Source of the DNA: Niveibacterium sp. SC-1
GTDB taxonomy: Bacteria > Pseudomonadota > Gammaproteobacteria > Burkholderiales > Rhodocyclaceae
Reading direction: 5' to 3'
Assembly: GCF_038235435.1 (NCBI RefSeq)
Contig: NZ_CP151275.1
Location: forward strand, 5,107,881-5,171,880
Length of the DNA stretch: 64,000 bases
Position numbers and translations under genes: made by a program. Below the pieces are notes generated by a model, which did no database searches, was not told the origin of the DNA, and worked only from the letters and a program-made list of their open reading frames with translations. This document shows positions 19,437 to 32,268 of this stretch, one piece after another (position 1 is the first letter of the stretch; each line of letters opens with the position of its first letter).

Positions 19437-20540
19437 ATGCTTCTGTTAACAGCTTCGCGCGAAGCGCTGCTGGGGCCCCTGCAGTCGGTTTCCGGCATTG
19501 TCGAGAAGCGGCATACCCTGCCCATCCTCTCGAACGTGCTGATCGACAAGAAGGGCGACGCGCTCACCCTGCTCGCCACGGACATCGAGATCCAGATCCG
19601 CACCGGTGGCAACGCCGGCGGCGGTGAGGACGCCAGCCTCACGGTCGGTGCACGCAAGCTGCAGGACATCCTGCGGGCGCTGCCTGAAGGTACCGAGATC
19701 AATCTCAAGCTCGACGCCAACCGCCTCGCCCTGCACGCCGGCAAGAGCCGCTTCCAGCTGCAGACGCTGCCGGCTACCGACTATCCGCGCATGCAGTTCA
19801 ACGAAGCCGAGTCGGTCAAGATCACGGTCTCGCAGAAGGCCTTCAAGCGTCAGCTCGCCCAGGTGGCCTACGCCATGGCCGCGCAGGACATCCGTTACTA
19901 TCTCAACGGCCTGCTCCTGGTCGTGCAGGGTTCGGAGCTGCGCATGGTGGCCACCGACGGCCACCGGCTCGCTTTTGCGAGCGCACCGCTGGAAGGCGAC
20001 CTGCCCAAGGCCGAGGTGATCCTGCCGCGCAAGACCGTGCTCGAACTCGCCCGCCAGCTCGCCGACACGGATGAACCGCTGGAGATCGCGCTTGCCGGCA
20101 ACCAGGCCCGCTTCACCTTCGGTCCGATCGAGCTGATCACCAAGCTCATCGACGGCAAGTTCCCCGACTACGAGCGTGTGATTCCGCCGAATCACCCCAA
20201 GCTCATCAATCTTGGCCGTATCGCCTTCCTCGCTTCCCTGCAGCGCGCCGCGATCCTGACCAACGAGAAGTTCCGCGGCGTGCGCGTGGTGCTCGCCTCG
20301 GGCAGTCTCAAGATCCTCTCCACCAACGCGGAGCAGGAAGAGGCGCAAGAGGAACTGGAAGTCGACTACGCCGGCGAAGGCGTGGATATCGGCTTCAACG
20401 TCACCTACCTGCTCGACGTGCTCACCAACAGCAGTACCGACGAAATCGAAATGCGCCTGAACGACGGCAACTCCAGCGCGCTGATCACCCTGCCGGGCGA
20501 CGACCGCTTCAAGTACGTCGTCATGCCGATGCGGATTTAA
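19437..20540 (+). CDS. dnaN: DNA polymerase III beta subunit (sliding clamp)
   Basis: The product has 367 residues, with the three-fold repeated clamp fold. Family features are EKRHTLPILSNVLI near the start, TDGHRLAFAS in the middle domain, and the C-terminal hydrophobic-cleft end YVVMPMRI. It tethers DNA polymerases to DNA. The start ATG has AGGAG 9 nt upstream. The family name and the position between dnaA and gyrB agree. The 113-bp gap to gyrB contains only a 7-bp hairpin (20564-20582). Confidence 0.96.
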   Translation: MLLLTASREALLGPLQSVSGIVEKRHTLPILSNVLIDKKGDALTLLATDIEIQIRTGGNAGGGEDASLTVGARKLQDILRALPEGTEINLKLDANRLALHAGKSRFQLQTLPATDYPRMQFNEAESVKITVSQKAFKRQLAQVAYAMAAQDIRYYLNGLLLVVQGSELRMVATDGHRLAFASAPLEGDLPKAEVILPRKTVLELARQLADTDEPLEIALAGNQARFTFGPIELITKLIDGKFPDYERVIPPNHPKLINLGRIAFLASLQRAAILTNEKFRGVRVVLASGSLKILSTNAEQEEAQEELEVDYAGEGVDIGFNVTYLLDVLTNSSTDEIEMRLNDGNSSALITLPGDDRFKYVVMPMRI

Positions 20541-20614
20541 GCAAGCACTTCGCCATGCGGGCTGCCGGGCGCCATGCCCGGCGGCTTCGCACCGGCGGTT
20601 TGCCGCGCCCTTGA

Positions 20615-23143
<2,529 letters not shown>

Positions 23144-23227
23144 GTTGTTGTGTGTGTCGATGAACACATGAGTTGAGAGAACGGGACGCCCAAGTCTCCA
23201 GGCTTGTCGCCTCCACTCCTAACAGCT

Positions 23228-23259
23228 AATGGCGCCAACGTTGAGTTGGCGCCATTTTT
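23228..23259 (+). terminator. Rho-independent terminator after gyrB
   Basis: A perfect 12-bp stem (AATGGCGCCAAC with GTTGGCGCCATT), a 5-nt loop and a T-run to 23259. It lies ~85 bp after gyrB and closes the core replication block; the accessory cassette begins 135 bp later. Confidence 0.92.
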
Positions 23260-23394
23260 CTTTTCCGGTCACCGTTCCGGGTCGCCAGTAGAAGTGCTTC
23301 GGCCCGCTCGGAATCTCGTCCGCGTCTTGCCTATAGTGGATGAGCTGTCCCCGGCATTCCGCCGTGGGGGGGTCCTGCGGATGGGCGGGGGATC

Positions 23395-23742
23395 ATGGCG
23401 AGTCACTACATCCGGTTCGACACTGCGGACGGTCAGACCCTGCTCGTTGAGGCCGAAGTCGAGGAGCTTGCCTCGCCCGGTGGGGTGGTGAAGGCCGGGG
23501 TTGGCGACAAGATCCGCGAGACGATCGCGGCCGCGCGGGATTCGCTGGATGGCGCGATGCGGCGCGCGGTTTCCGGCAATGCGCGCGCCATCATCGAGGC
23601 GGTGCAGGATCTGCCGCGGCCTCCCAGCGAGATCGAGATTTCCTTCGGCCTCAAGGTGACGGGCGAGGCTGGCAACATTGCGGTCGGCAAGGCGGGCAGC
23701 GATGTGAACTACCAGGTCAAGCTCGTCTGGAAACAGACGTAG
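23395..23742 (+). CDS. Trypsin-co-occurring domain protein (CU044_2847-like)
   Basis: A 115-residue soluble protein. The N-terminal beta part (YIRFDTADGQTLLVEAEV) and the C-terminal PSEIEISFGLKVTGEAG, ending with a beta strand VKLVWKQ, fit the CU044_2847/Trypco1 family. This family recurs next to genes for trypsin-like proteases in predicted conflict systems. The middle is helical. The assignment rests on remembered family pattern, not a search. It ends 6 bp before the protease-NTPase gene, so the two are one operon. It probably acts as an adaptor or a target/regulator of that protease; the exact job is not known to me. Confidence 0.75.
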   Translation: MASHYIRFDTADGQTLLVEAEVEELASPGGVVKAGVGDKIRETIAAARDSLDGAMRRAVSGNARAIIEAVQDLPRPPSEIEISFGLKVTGEAGNIAVGKAGSDVNYQVKLVWKQT

Positions 23743-23748
23743 TGCCCG

Positions 23749-26700
23749 ATGGATGAGCAGCTCGTTCGGGGTGTGGTCCGCATCCTTGCGGCGGATGGAA
23801 GCACGGCGGGAACGGGCTTCCTTATCAGCGCGGACGGCCTGATCGTAACCTGTGCCCATGTGCTCGGCGGACGCGACGCGGTTTCGCTAGTCTTCTCCGA
23901 CACCTCCGAAGCGCGGCTGGCGCGGCTTGAGCCTGGCGGCCTGCGCGCTTCCAATGCGGAGGACGTCGCCATCCTGCGTCTGGAGGGGGCCTCGCCCGCG
24001 GGCGCCGTCCCGCTGCGCCTGGGAGCTTCAGGGCAGAGCCTCGGCCATGCGGTTCGCTGTTTCGGGTATCCGGCCGCGGCATTGATCGCCGGTATGTGGG
24101 GTAGCGGGCGGATCGTGGGCGCCACGCGGCAGGACGGCCATCCGGTCCTGCAGCTCGAAGAAGGCTCCGACATCACCCGCGGCTTCAGCGGCGCGCCGGT
24201 GATTGATCTACTCAGCCGCTGCGCGATCGGCATGGTCAGTGCAATCACCGCGGCGGATGCCCACGGCCGCCAGTCCGGCGCGGTGTTCGCCACGCCGCTG
24301 GAGACCCTGCAGGAAATCGTCCCCCAGCTGACGCTCGTTCCCGCGCTGGCGGGCTCCACCTTCCTCGCCGGCATGGAGGGCGATCCGCTGCCGCCGCTGC
24401 GCGAACGCGCGGACCGCCAGAGCGCGCTCTGGTTGCGCGAGAACACCGATTCCGGCCGCTACCTGCCCGCGGTCTTCGCTGCCCGGCCGGCGATGCAGGC
24501 CGCGATCGCGGATTTCCTCGATGGGGGATGCGCGGGCTTCGTGCTGACGGGCGAATCCGGCATGGGCAAGACCAGCCTGCTCTGCCACCTGATCGAGCAG
24601 TGGCGGCGCGAGGGCGAGCTGGTGCTCGCCTTCCATGCGCAAAGTCTGCAAGTCGAACAGCCCCTGGAGGCACGCATCCTCCTGGACCTGCACCTGCCCG
24701 CGGATTTCGCAGCCCTGCTCCAGGTCCTGCAGACAGCCAGGCGCCGGCTGATCCTGGTGCTCGACGGCGTAAACGAACACGCTCAGGCGATCCAACTTCT
24801 GCAGCAGATCTCCAGCTTCGTCCGGCGCTATGCAAACCCGCCCGACGCCGACGGGCCGGCGGCGATCAAGTTGCTGCTCTCCTTCCGCAGCCGTTTCCTT
24901 GATCGGCTGCTCGACGGCCTTCCGGGCGGCGAACAGGACGAGGCCAGGTTGTTTCCGGACTTTGCCTTCCTGCGCCGCGCCGGCAGCGAAGGGGCTGATG
25001 ACGCGCGCTCGCGCTATCGCTTCGAGCTTGGTGCTATCGCGCCTGCGGAGATCGAAGCCATCTACGGCGCTTACCGGCAATACCACGCAGCGCCGGACGC
25101 GCCTGCCCGGCACTGCCCGATCACCACCTTCGCAGACATCGAGAAGTCCTGGTACCCCCTGCTGGCGAATCCCTTCTACCTGCGCATGCTGGTCGAGGCC
25201 TACAACGGACGTGCGATCCCGGTGCAGCCCTGGCATGGCGAGATCATGCGCAGCTTCTGCGAACTCAAGATCTGGGGAAGCGAGCGCGAGGCGCACCGCT
25301 ACGCCACCCGCGCGGAGCTGGTTGACCAGCTGGTCGCGCAGATGCGCCGGCAGCAGCTCGCCATCCTGCGCAAGGACGCGCTGGAGGCACTCTCGCCGCA
25401 GTGGGCCCGCGCGGTGCACACGGAAGGGGTCGCCGCCAGCGCGTATCGGCAGCTGATCGAAGACGGCGTGCTGATGGAGACCACCGTGCGCGAAACCACG
25501 GGGCGCGCGGCACGCACCCAGGTGCTGGTGCGCTTCGCCTTCGACACCTTGTTCGAATACCTGCTGGGCGACGACATCCTGCGCGAGGCCGGCGGTTGGG
25601 CGGGACTGAGCGGAGCGCGGCTGGGCGCGGAGATCCGGCAAGGCCAGGCCTTTCCCTATCTTGTCGGCGCCGTGGAACACCTGGTGCTGGAAGCGGTCGA
25701 TAGCGGCAACTTTTTGCCCCTGGTCGAACTCTTCGGCGCCCTCGACTGCGGCGTGCATGAGGAGGTCTACACGGCCCTTTCGCCACACTTCCAGGCGATC
25801 GCCGGACCCTCGGGTGGGTGGTACCTGACGTATGACCGTACCGGTAGCCCGGAACTCTTCGCCCGCCTCGAAGAAAGCCGTTTCCTCCTGCGGATCCTGT
25901 GGAAACTGTACGAGTGGGGCGATCCGGTGTCCGCTCCGCTCTCCACCCTCGCGGGCGAGGGCCGCGGTCGCGGGCGGCGCTCGCGTTGGCACCGGCACTT
26001 CCAGCGCCTGGTCGAGGCGATCGAATGCGGAGCGGAACCGCGAGCAGCCTTCAACATCGCGCTCTGGATGGCGGGCCGCGCCGGTCTGGAGAAGGATCAC
26101 CAGCTGACCCCGCTTACCTCGGGACTGGCCGACCGGCTGCGGACGAGGCGCATCGATGTGGGCGAAGAGGGCAACAGGGCAGACGAACGCGCCGCCGTGA
26201 TGGCGATCCAGGCGCTGGCACTGGCTGACACTGGCGACCTCGACGCGGCCATCGCGATGGCCGAGCAAGCCAGCTTGCGGCTGCAAGCCCTCCCGCAGGC
26301 GGATTTCGATGGCCAGCGGGCGGAACTGCATGTCCAGCTCGCGAGCTTCCACGGGCGGGCCGGCCAGCTGGCCGAGACCGTGGTCCACGCGCGCCGCGCC
26401 GCACAGTTGCTGCGCCAACGCCCGCGGCCGGACCTGCGCGAGCGCCAGCTGCTCGTCAATGCGCTCGGCTTCGAGCGCCAGGCGCTCGAAGGGCAAGACG
26501 CCAGTGCTGATGTCAGGGCTCTGCTCGCCGAGCGTGTTGGCCTGCTGCGCGACTTGCTCGTCTCGGACGATCTGCCCGCCTTGCGCGAGCCCCTCGCAGA
26601 CGACCTGATGGCCCTTTCCGCCGCGGCCGCCGATGCGGGCGATCCACAGCACTCGCTGGCGTGCGCGAGCGAGGCGGTCGAGCTATGCCGCGCGCCGGCG

Positions 26701-27153
26701 GCAACGAGCGAAGATCCCGAGGAAAGCGTGCCGCCGCTGGACACCCTTCCGGCGGCCCTGATGTGTCAGGGCCTTGCCCACCAGCGCCTTGATGAGCTGG
26801 ATGGGGCCTATCAGGCCTTTGGCGAGGCGATCGACATCTGGGTGAGGGGTGCGGACCATGGCGACCGCGACGCGGCCGCCATGAGCCTCCAGGCCCTCAA
26901 GGACCGCTGCAAGCTCTGCTCGGGTGCCGAGCGCTGGGATCTGGTCGCGGTCGACCTGCTGCTGGCCTTCCAGATCTACATCGAGGCCTGCGGGGATCAG
27001 GCGCCCGGGGAGCGGGTGATCCAGCGCTTCGGCCACCTGCTGAGCTGGTTCGGGAGCGTGCCCCAGGCGCAGCGGGACAGCGTCTACGAATCCCTGGGCG
27101 CGGAGAACGCGGCGCTAGTACGCGACTTCGTCTCGGGGATCGCGTCGGCCTAG
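23749..27153 (+). CDS. Trypsin-like protease / STAND-type NTPase / helical-repeat protein
   Basis: A 1134-residue, three-part protein. Residues 1-~200 form a trypsin-fold serine protease with all three catalytic residues visible: H37 (TCAHVLG), D72 (AEDVAILRL) and S147 (RGFSGAPV). Residues ~255-650 form a P-loop NTPase with Walker A GESGMGKTS (268-276) and Walker B LILVLDGVNE (D339). The acidic 'GVNEH' after Walker B fits NACHT/STAND ATPases. From ~790 to 1090 there are TPR-like helical repeats. There is no signal peptide, so it should be cytoplasmic. This layout (effector protease, switch ATPase, repeat sensor) is that of STAND immune-like proteins. Its partner is the small protein just upstream. 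Confidence 0.8.
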   Translation: MDEQLVRGVVRILAADGSTAGTGFLISADGLIVTCAHVLGGRDAVSLVFSDTSEARLARLEPGGLRASNAEDVAILRLEGASPAGAVPLRLGASGQSLGHAVRCFGYPAAALIAGMWGSGRIVGATRQDGHPVLQLEEGSDITRGFSGAPVIDLLSRCAIGMVSAITAADAHGRQSGAVFATPLETLQEIVPQLTLVPALAGSTFLAGMEGDPLPPLRERADRQSALWLRENTDSGRYLPAVFAARPAMQAAIADFLDGGCAGFVLTGESGMGKTSLLCHLIEQWRREGELVLAFHAQSLQVEQPLEARILLDLHLPADFAALLQVLQTARRRLILVLDGVNEHAQAIQLLQQISSFVRRYANPPDADGPAAIKLLLSFRSRFLDRLLDGLPGGEQDEARLFPDFAFLRRAGSEGADDARSRYRFELGAIAPAEIEAIYGAYRQYHAAPDAPARHCPITTFADIEKSWYPLLANPFYLRMLVEAYNGRAIPVQPWHGEIMRSFCELKIWGSEREAHRYATRAELVDQLVAQMRRQQLAILRKDALEALSPQWARAVHTEGVAASAYRQLIEDGVLMETTVRETTGRAARTQVLVRFAFDTLFEYLLGDDILREAGGWAGLSGARLGAEIRQGQAFPYLVGAVEHLVLEAVDSGNFLPLVELFGALDCGVHEEVYTALSPHFQAIAGPSGGWYLTYDRTGSPELFARLEESRFLLRILWKLYEWGDPVSAPLSTLAGEGRGRGRRSRWHRHFQRLVEAIECGAEPRAAFNIALWMAGRAGLEKDHQLTPLTSGLADRLRTRRIDVGEEGNRADERAAVMAIQALALADTGDLDAAIAMAEQASLRLQALPQADFDGQRAELHVQLASFHGRAGQLAETVVHARRAAQLLRQRPRPDLRERQLLVNALGFERQALEGQDASADVRALLAERVGLLRDLLVSDDLPALREPLADDLMALSAAAADAGDPQHSLACASEAVELCRAPAATSEDPEESVPPLDTLPAALMCQGLAHQRLDELDGAYQAFGEAIDIWVRGADHGDRDAAAMSLQALKDRCKLCSGAERWDLVAVDLLLAFQIYIEACGDQAPGERVIQRFGHLLSWFGSVPQAQRDSVYESLGAENAALVRDFVSGIASA

Positions 27154-27167
27154 GCGGCCCGCCGGTC

Positions 27168-28201
27168 TCAACAGATCCGCGGCAACTGCTCGCCAGAGAG
27201 CATGTCGAGCGCGCGCAGGCTGCCGATGCGGGTCTGCAGGGCGACGCGGCCGGGCGAGTCGCGATGCACGCGGCCAACGAGCGCGGCGCCCGCGCCCAGC
27301 GGATCGGCGCGCAGGCAGTCGAGCGCCGCCTCGGCCTGCGCCTGCGGGCAGAAGATCACCATGCGGCCTTCGTTGGCGACGTGCAGCGGATCCAGGCCCA
27401 GCAGTTCGCAGGCGGCCTCGACCGGCGCGGCGACGGGGATCGCTGCTTCCTCCAGGGTGATGCCCAGCCGCCCGGCTTGGGCGATCTCGACCGCTGCGCT
27501 CGCGAGCCCGCCGCGGGTGAGGTCGCGCAGGCAGTGGAGTTCGATGCCCGCCTCCAGGAGCTTTGCGACCAGCCGGTGCAGGCAGGCGACGTCGCTCTCG
27601 ATCACGGTTTCGAAGCCGATGCCCTCGCGCTCGGCGAGTACCGCGATGCCGTGACGCCCGAGGTCGCCGCTGACGAGTATCGCGTCGCCCTCGCGCACCT
27701 GGGCCGGGCCGAGCGTGAGGCCCGCCGGCACCGTGCCGATGCCGGCGGTGTTGATGAAGAGCCCGTCGGCCTTGCCGCGGTCCACCACCTTGGTGTCGCC
27801 GGTGACGATCCTCACGCCGGCGGCGTCGGCCGTGGCGCGGATCGAGGCGAGCACGCGGTCCAGGGTCTCGAAGGGCAGGCCTTCCTCGAGGATCAGCGAG
27901 AGCGAGAGGACATGCGGCACCGCGCCCATCATCGCCAGGTCGTTCACCGTGCCGCTGACCGCGAGCCGGCCGATGTCGCCGCCGGGGAAGAAGAGCGGCT
28001 TCACCACGTAGCCATCCGTCGTGAAGGCCAAGCGCGCGCCGCCGAGTTCCTGCAGCGCGGCGTCGGTCTGGCCGGAATCCGTGATGCCCAAGGCCGGCAG
28101 CACGCGGCGCGTCAGCATCTCGTGCATCAGGCGGCCGCCGCCGCCGTGGGCGAGCAGCACGTTCGGGTAGTCGGTGATCGGCAGCGGGCAGGCGATGTCG
28201 C

Positions 28202-28205
<4 letters not shown>
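27168..28205 (-). CDS. hypE: Hydrogenase maturation protein HypE
   Basis: The product has 345 residues from ATG 28205; a 94-residue upstream extension of the frame is a shadow of hypD. HypE is a PurM/ThiL-fold ATPase that dehydrates a C-terminal thiocarboxamide to the thiocyanate used for the Fe-CN ligands. [13 protein letters not shown] is the N-terminal family motif, and the essential C-terminal PRIC is intact. It overlaps the hypD stop by 4 bp (ATGA). It is convergent with the protease-NTPase gene, with 14 bp between the stops. Confidence 0.94.
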
Positions 28206-29301
<1,096 letters not shown>

Positions 29302-29305
<4 letters not shown>

Positions 29306-29535
29306 GGCAGTGCGTCCAGGGCGCGGAAGTCGGCGATCGCGGCGGCCGCTTCTTCCTCGTCGAGCAGGCTGATGGCAAAGCCCGCATGCACGACGACGTA
29401 GTCGCCCACGCGTGCTTCGGGGACGTACGCAAGGCTCACCGCACGCAGCACGCCGCCAAAGTCGATGCGGCCCAGCGGGTTGTCAGGGTCGGTGGCGTCG
29501 ATCGCGCGGATCGCGCCGGGAACAGCGAGGCACAT
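29302..29535 (-). CDS. hypC: Hydrogenase assembly chaperone HypC
   Basis: The product has 77 residues from the ATG at 29535. This start makes Cys the second residue (MCLAVPG), which is required for iron binding; an ATG 6 bp upstream (29541) would put it at position 4. The pattern MCLAVPG...[20 protein letters not shown] is typical. It carries the Fe(CN)2CO group with HypD to the large subunit HoxH. It begins 2 bp after the hypF stop, with a ribosome-binding site (GGAAGGAG) inside the hypF end. Confidence 0.94.
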
Positions 29536-29537
29536 CC

Positions 29538-31847
29538 TCAAGCACTCCTTCCAGCGCGGCGCGCCGTTTTTGCTACATGACCCCAGCGGTACGCCGATAG
29601 CTGCCCCACGGAAATGCCGCCGTCATTGGGTGGGATCTGCTGGGGCCAGTACACATCGTGACCCGCGCTGCGCAGCAGCGCGACGCAGCGCACAAGCAGC
29701 AGGCGGTTCTGGAAGCAGCCACCGGAGAGCGCCACGCGTTCGAGTCCGTTGAGCGCGGCAAGCCTTGCCAGCGCCTGCGCCAGGGTTTCGTGGAAACGGG
29801 CGGCGATCTGTTCGACGGCGGTGCCGGCGGCCAGATCGTCGAGCAGGGCCGCGAGCGCGGGACGCCAGTCGACCACGCCCTCATCGATCACCACGGCGTA
29901 GGCGGGCTCCGCCGTGCCGGCGCGTTCGGCCGCGAATTGCAGCTGCATGGCGGCATCGCCCTCGAAGCGGCTCACATGGCGCAGACCGAGGAGGCTTGCC
30001 ACCGCGTCGAAGAGCCGACCGACGCTGCTGGTGGGCGGGCAGTTCAGATTGCGTTCCAGCATGCGTCGCAGTACCTGCAGCTCGGACGGCGTGAAGGCCG
30101 CACGGATCGCCGGGCGCTCGAAAGCGGCCTCGCCTTCCAGCATATGGAGGCAGCCCAGCGCGGCACGGCGCGGCTCACGGGCCGCGCGCTCGGCGCCCGG
30201 CAGCGGGAAAGCCGCGAAGTTCGCGAGCCGCGCAATACCCGCGATCTCGACGCGGAAACATTCGCCCCCCCAGAGTCCGTGGTCCTCGCCCAGCCCGAGC
30301 CCGTCCCAGGCCACGCCAAGCAAGGGCGCGGCGAGCCGGTGCTCGGCGATGACCGCATGCACATGCGCGTGGTGATGCCAGATGCGCGACAGCGGCACCC
30401 CCGCCGCTTCAGCGAGCCGGCTGCCAAACTGACTGCTGGCGTAGTCCGGATGGGCGTCGATGAGCACGCGTGCCGGCGCTGCGCCATGCAGGCGCGTGAG
30501 CGCGTCGGCCGCATCGGCGAACTGTGCTTGCGTGGCGACGCTGTCGAGGTCGCCGTTGTGGGCGCCGAGCGCTGCCACCGGGCCCAGCCCGATCGCCACC
30601 GTGTTCTTCTGGTGCGCGCCCAGTGCGAGCACGCCGGGCTCGCCCTCCAGCGGCAGGGTCAGCGGGACGAAGCCGCGGGCCCGCCGCAGGAGCTGTGGTA
30701 CACCGGCCGCGACCTGTGCCAGCGAATCGTCGAGCCGCGCGGCGATGCGTCTGTCATGGGCGAGCAGGCAATCGGCGATGTCGGCCAGATCACGCAAGGC
30801 CTCAGCCTCGTCGATCGCGATCGGCTGTTCTGCGCGGTTGCCGCTGGTAGCCACCAGCGGGCCGCCGAAGGCATCGAGCAGGAGGGCATGCAGCCCAGTG
30901 CTGGGCAGCATCACGCCCAGGCGCGGCGATTCGGGCGCCACCGCCGCGGCCACCGCGCCGGGCACACTCTCAAGCAAGACAATCGGCCCGGCAGGGCTCG
31001 CGAGCAGGGCGATTTCCTCGGGCGTCGCCTGCGCGACACCAGCCAGCGCGGAGAGCTTCGCGACCATGAGAGCGAAGGGCTTGGCCGGACGCGCCTTGCG
31101 CTCGCGCAGCCGTCGCACCGCGGCTTCGTCACGGGCGTCGACCAGCAGTTGGTAACCGCCCAGGCCCTTGAGCCCGACGATGCCGCCCGCACGCAGCGTC
31201 GCCAGTGCCGCTTCGAGCGCCGCTTGTCCCAAGGCCTGAACGGCGCCGTCCATGGCGAGCAGCGCGAGACGCGGACCGCACTGCGGGCAGCCGATGGTCT
31301 GGGCGTGGAAGCGACGGTCCTGTGGGTTGCGATATTCCGCAAGGCAATCCGGGCAGAGCGGGAAGTCGACCAGGGTGGTGCGTGCGCGGTCGAAGGGCAG
31401 GGCTTCGACGATGGCATGGCGCGGTCCGCATTCGGCGCAGCTGATGAAGGGATAGCGATGGCGCCGGTTGGCCGGATCGCGCAGTTCGGCCAGGCAAGCG
31501 GGGCAGGTCACCGTGTCGGGCAACAGGGTCGGCACCACGGATTCGCCGACCAGACTCTCGGCGATCAAGAAACCTGCGTCGGCCCGCGGCGCACAGCTCG
31601 CGGCGCGCAGATCGTCGATACGCGCAGGGCCCGGCCGCTCGGCGCGCAGGCGGGCGGCGAAGGCTTCGAGTCGGCCCGGTGCGCCCTCGGCCTCGATCAC
31701 CACGCCGTTGGCGCGATTGGCGACCCAACCCCTGAGACCCAGCTCCGCTGCCAGCCGCGCCACGAAGGGGCGGAAGCCGACACCCTGGACCACCCCTTCG
31801 ACTTCGAAGCGGCGCCGGGCAATGGCGGTGAGGGCGGGCTGGTTCAC
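29538..31847 (-). CDS. hypF: Carbamoyltransferase HypF
   Basis: The product has 769 residues. It carries an N-terminal acylphosphatase domain (VQGVGFRPFVARLA), two zinc fingers with CPACLAEL, CAECGPRH, CPDCLAEY and CPQCGPRL, a YrdC-like domain, and a C-terminal Kae1-like carbamoyltransferase domain with HHHAHVHAV and LSGGCFQNRLL. It uses carbamoyl phosphate and ATP to carbamoylate the HypE C-terminal Cys. The GTG start (31847) is supported by GGAG 9 nt upstream. It is the first gene of hypFCDE and divergent from hoxF. Confidence 0.95.
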   Translation of the reverse strand: MNQPALTAIARRRFEVEGVVQGVGFRPFVARLAAELGLRGWVANRANGVVIEAEGAPGRLEAFAARLRAERPGPARIDDLRAASCAPRADAGFLIAESLVGESVVPTLLPDTVTCPACLAELRDPANRRHRYPFISCAECGPRHAIVEALPFDRARTTLVDFPLCPDCLAEYRNPQDRRFHAQTIGCPQCGPRLALLAMDGAVQALGQAALEAALATLRAGGIVGLKGLGGYQLLVDARDEAAVRRLRERKARPAKPFALMVAKLSALAGVAQATPEEIALLASPAGPIVLLESVPGAVAAAVAPESPRLGVMLPSTGLHALLLDAFGGPLVATSGNRAEQPIAIDEAEALRDLADIADCLLAHDRRIAARLDDSLAQVAAGVPQLLRRARGFVPLTLPLEGEPGVLALGAHQKNTVAIGLGPVAALGAHNGDLDSVATQAQFADAADALTRLHGAAPARVLIDAHPDYASSQFGSRLAEAAGVPLSRIWHHHAHVHAVIAEHRLAAPLLGVAWDGLGLGEDHGLWGGECFRVEIAGIARLANFAAFPLPGAERAAREPRRAALGCLHMLEGEAAFERPAIRAAFTPSELQVLRRMLERNLNCPPTSSVGRLFDAVASLLGLRHVSRFEGDAAMQLQFAAERAGTAEPAYAVVIDEGVVDWRPALAALLDDLAAGTAVEQIAARFHETLAQALARLAALNGLERVALSGGCFQNRLLLVRCVALLRSAGHDVYWPQQIPPNDGGISVGQLSAYRWGHVAKTARRAGRSA

Positions 31848-32268
31848 GTAGGTGCGCTCCGGTTCCGATCCTCAAAGGCTAGCTAGATGCCGCCCGCGTC
31901 GTACGGTTTTCCGGCCGCCGGTTTGTGCTGCGTCAAACGCGAAGATGGCTCGGATGGTCGACCCGGGACGCGCGAGCCATGCTGAGCTCATCGCACGTCG
32001 GAGCAATCCGGAGTTCCGGTCTGCCCGGTCGACGCGATCCCCCAAGGCAAGGGTTTCGTGATCCCGATCGGCCAGCGCCGCCATGACCACCGCGATATCG
32101 CCGTCGCCGGCCACCCCCGTTCCGGACCGTCAACTGGCCGAAGCGCTAGTCGAGAAAAACCATACAAGTAACGTGACTTTTGCTTGATCCGCGACAAAAC
32201 AATGCTTCGCCATGCAGGGTGACTATGGCCGCACGGCGTAACACCCGTTCGCCGGAAGTGGAGGAAGC
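31848..32268. promoter_or_regulatory. Divergent hypF/hoxF promoter region
   Basis: This 421-bp gap has no credible gene. It must contain the promoters of hypFCDE (minus) and hoxFUYHW-hypAB (plus). The last ~130 bp before hoxF are distinctly AT-richer. I found no clear sigma-54 -24/-12 element. GGAGGA precedes the hoxF ATG. Confidence 0.55.
32184..32197. promoter_or_regulatory. Possible FNR/CRP-type half-palindrome upstream of hoxF
   Basis: TTGATCCGCGACAA matches the FNR consensus TTGAT-N4-ATCAA at 8 of 10 defined positions, 72 bp before the hoxF start. Anaerobic control would make sense for this hydrogenase, but one imperfect site is weak evidence. Confidence 0.3.

Noticed and set aside
24208..26652. 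814-codon frame antisense to the trypsin-NTPase gene
   Set aside because: Shadow frame; no start signals or protein motifs, whereas the sense strand has a full protease triad and P-loop.
31848..32268. Sigma-54 promoter for the hydrogenase operons
   Set aside because: No convincing TGGCAC-N5-TTGC element on either strand.
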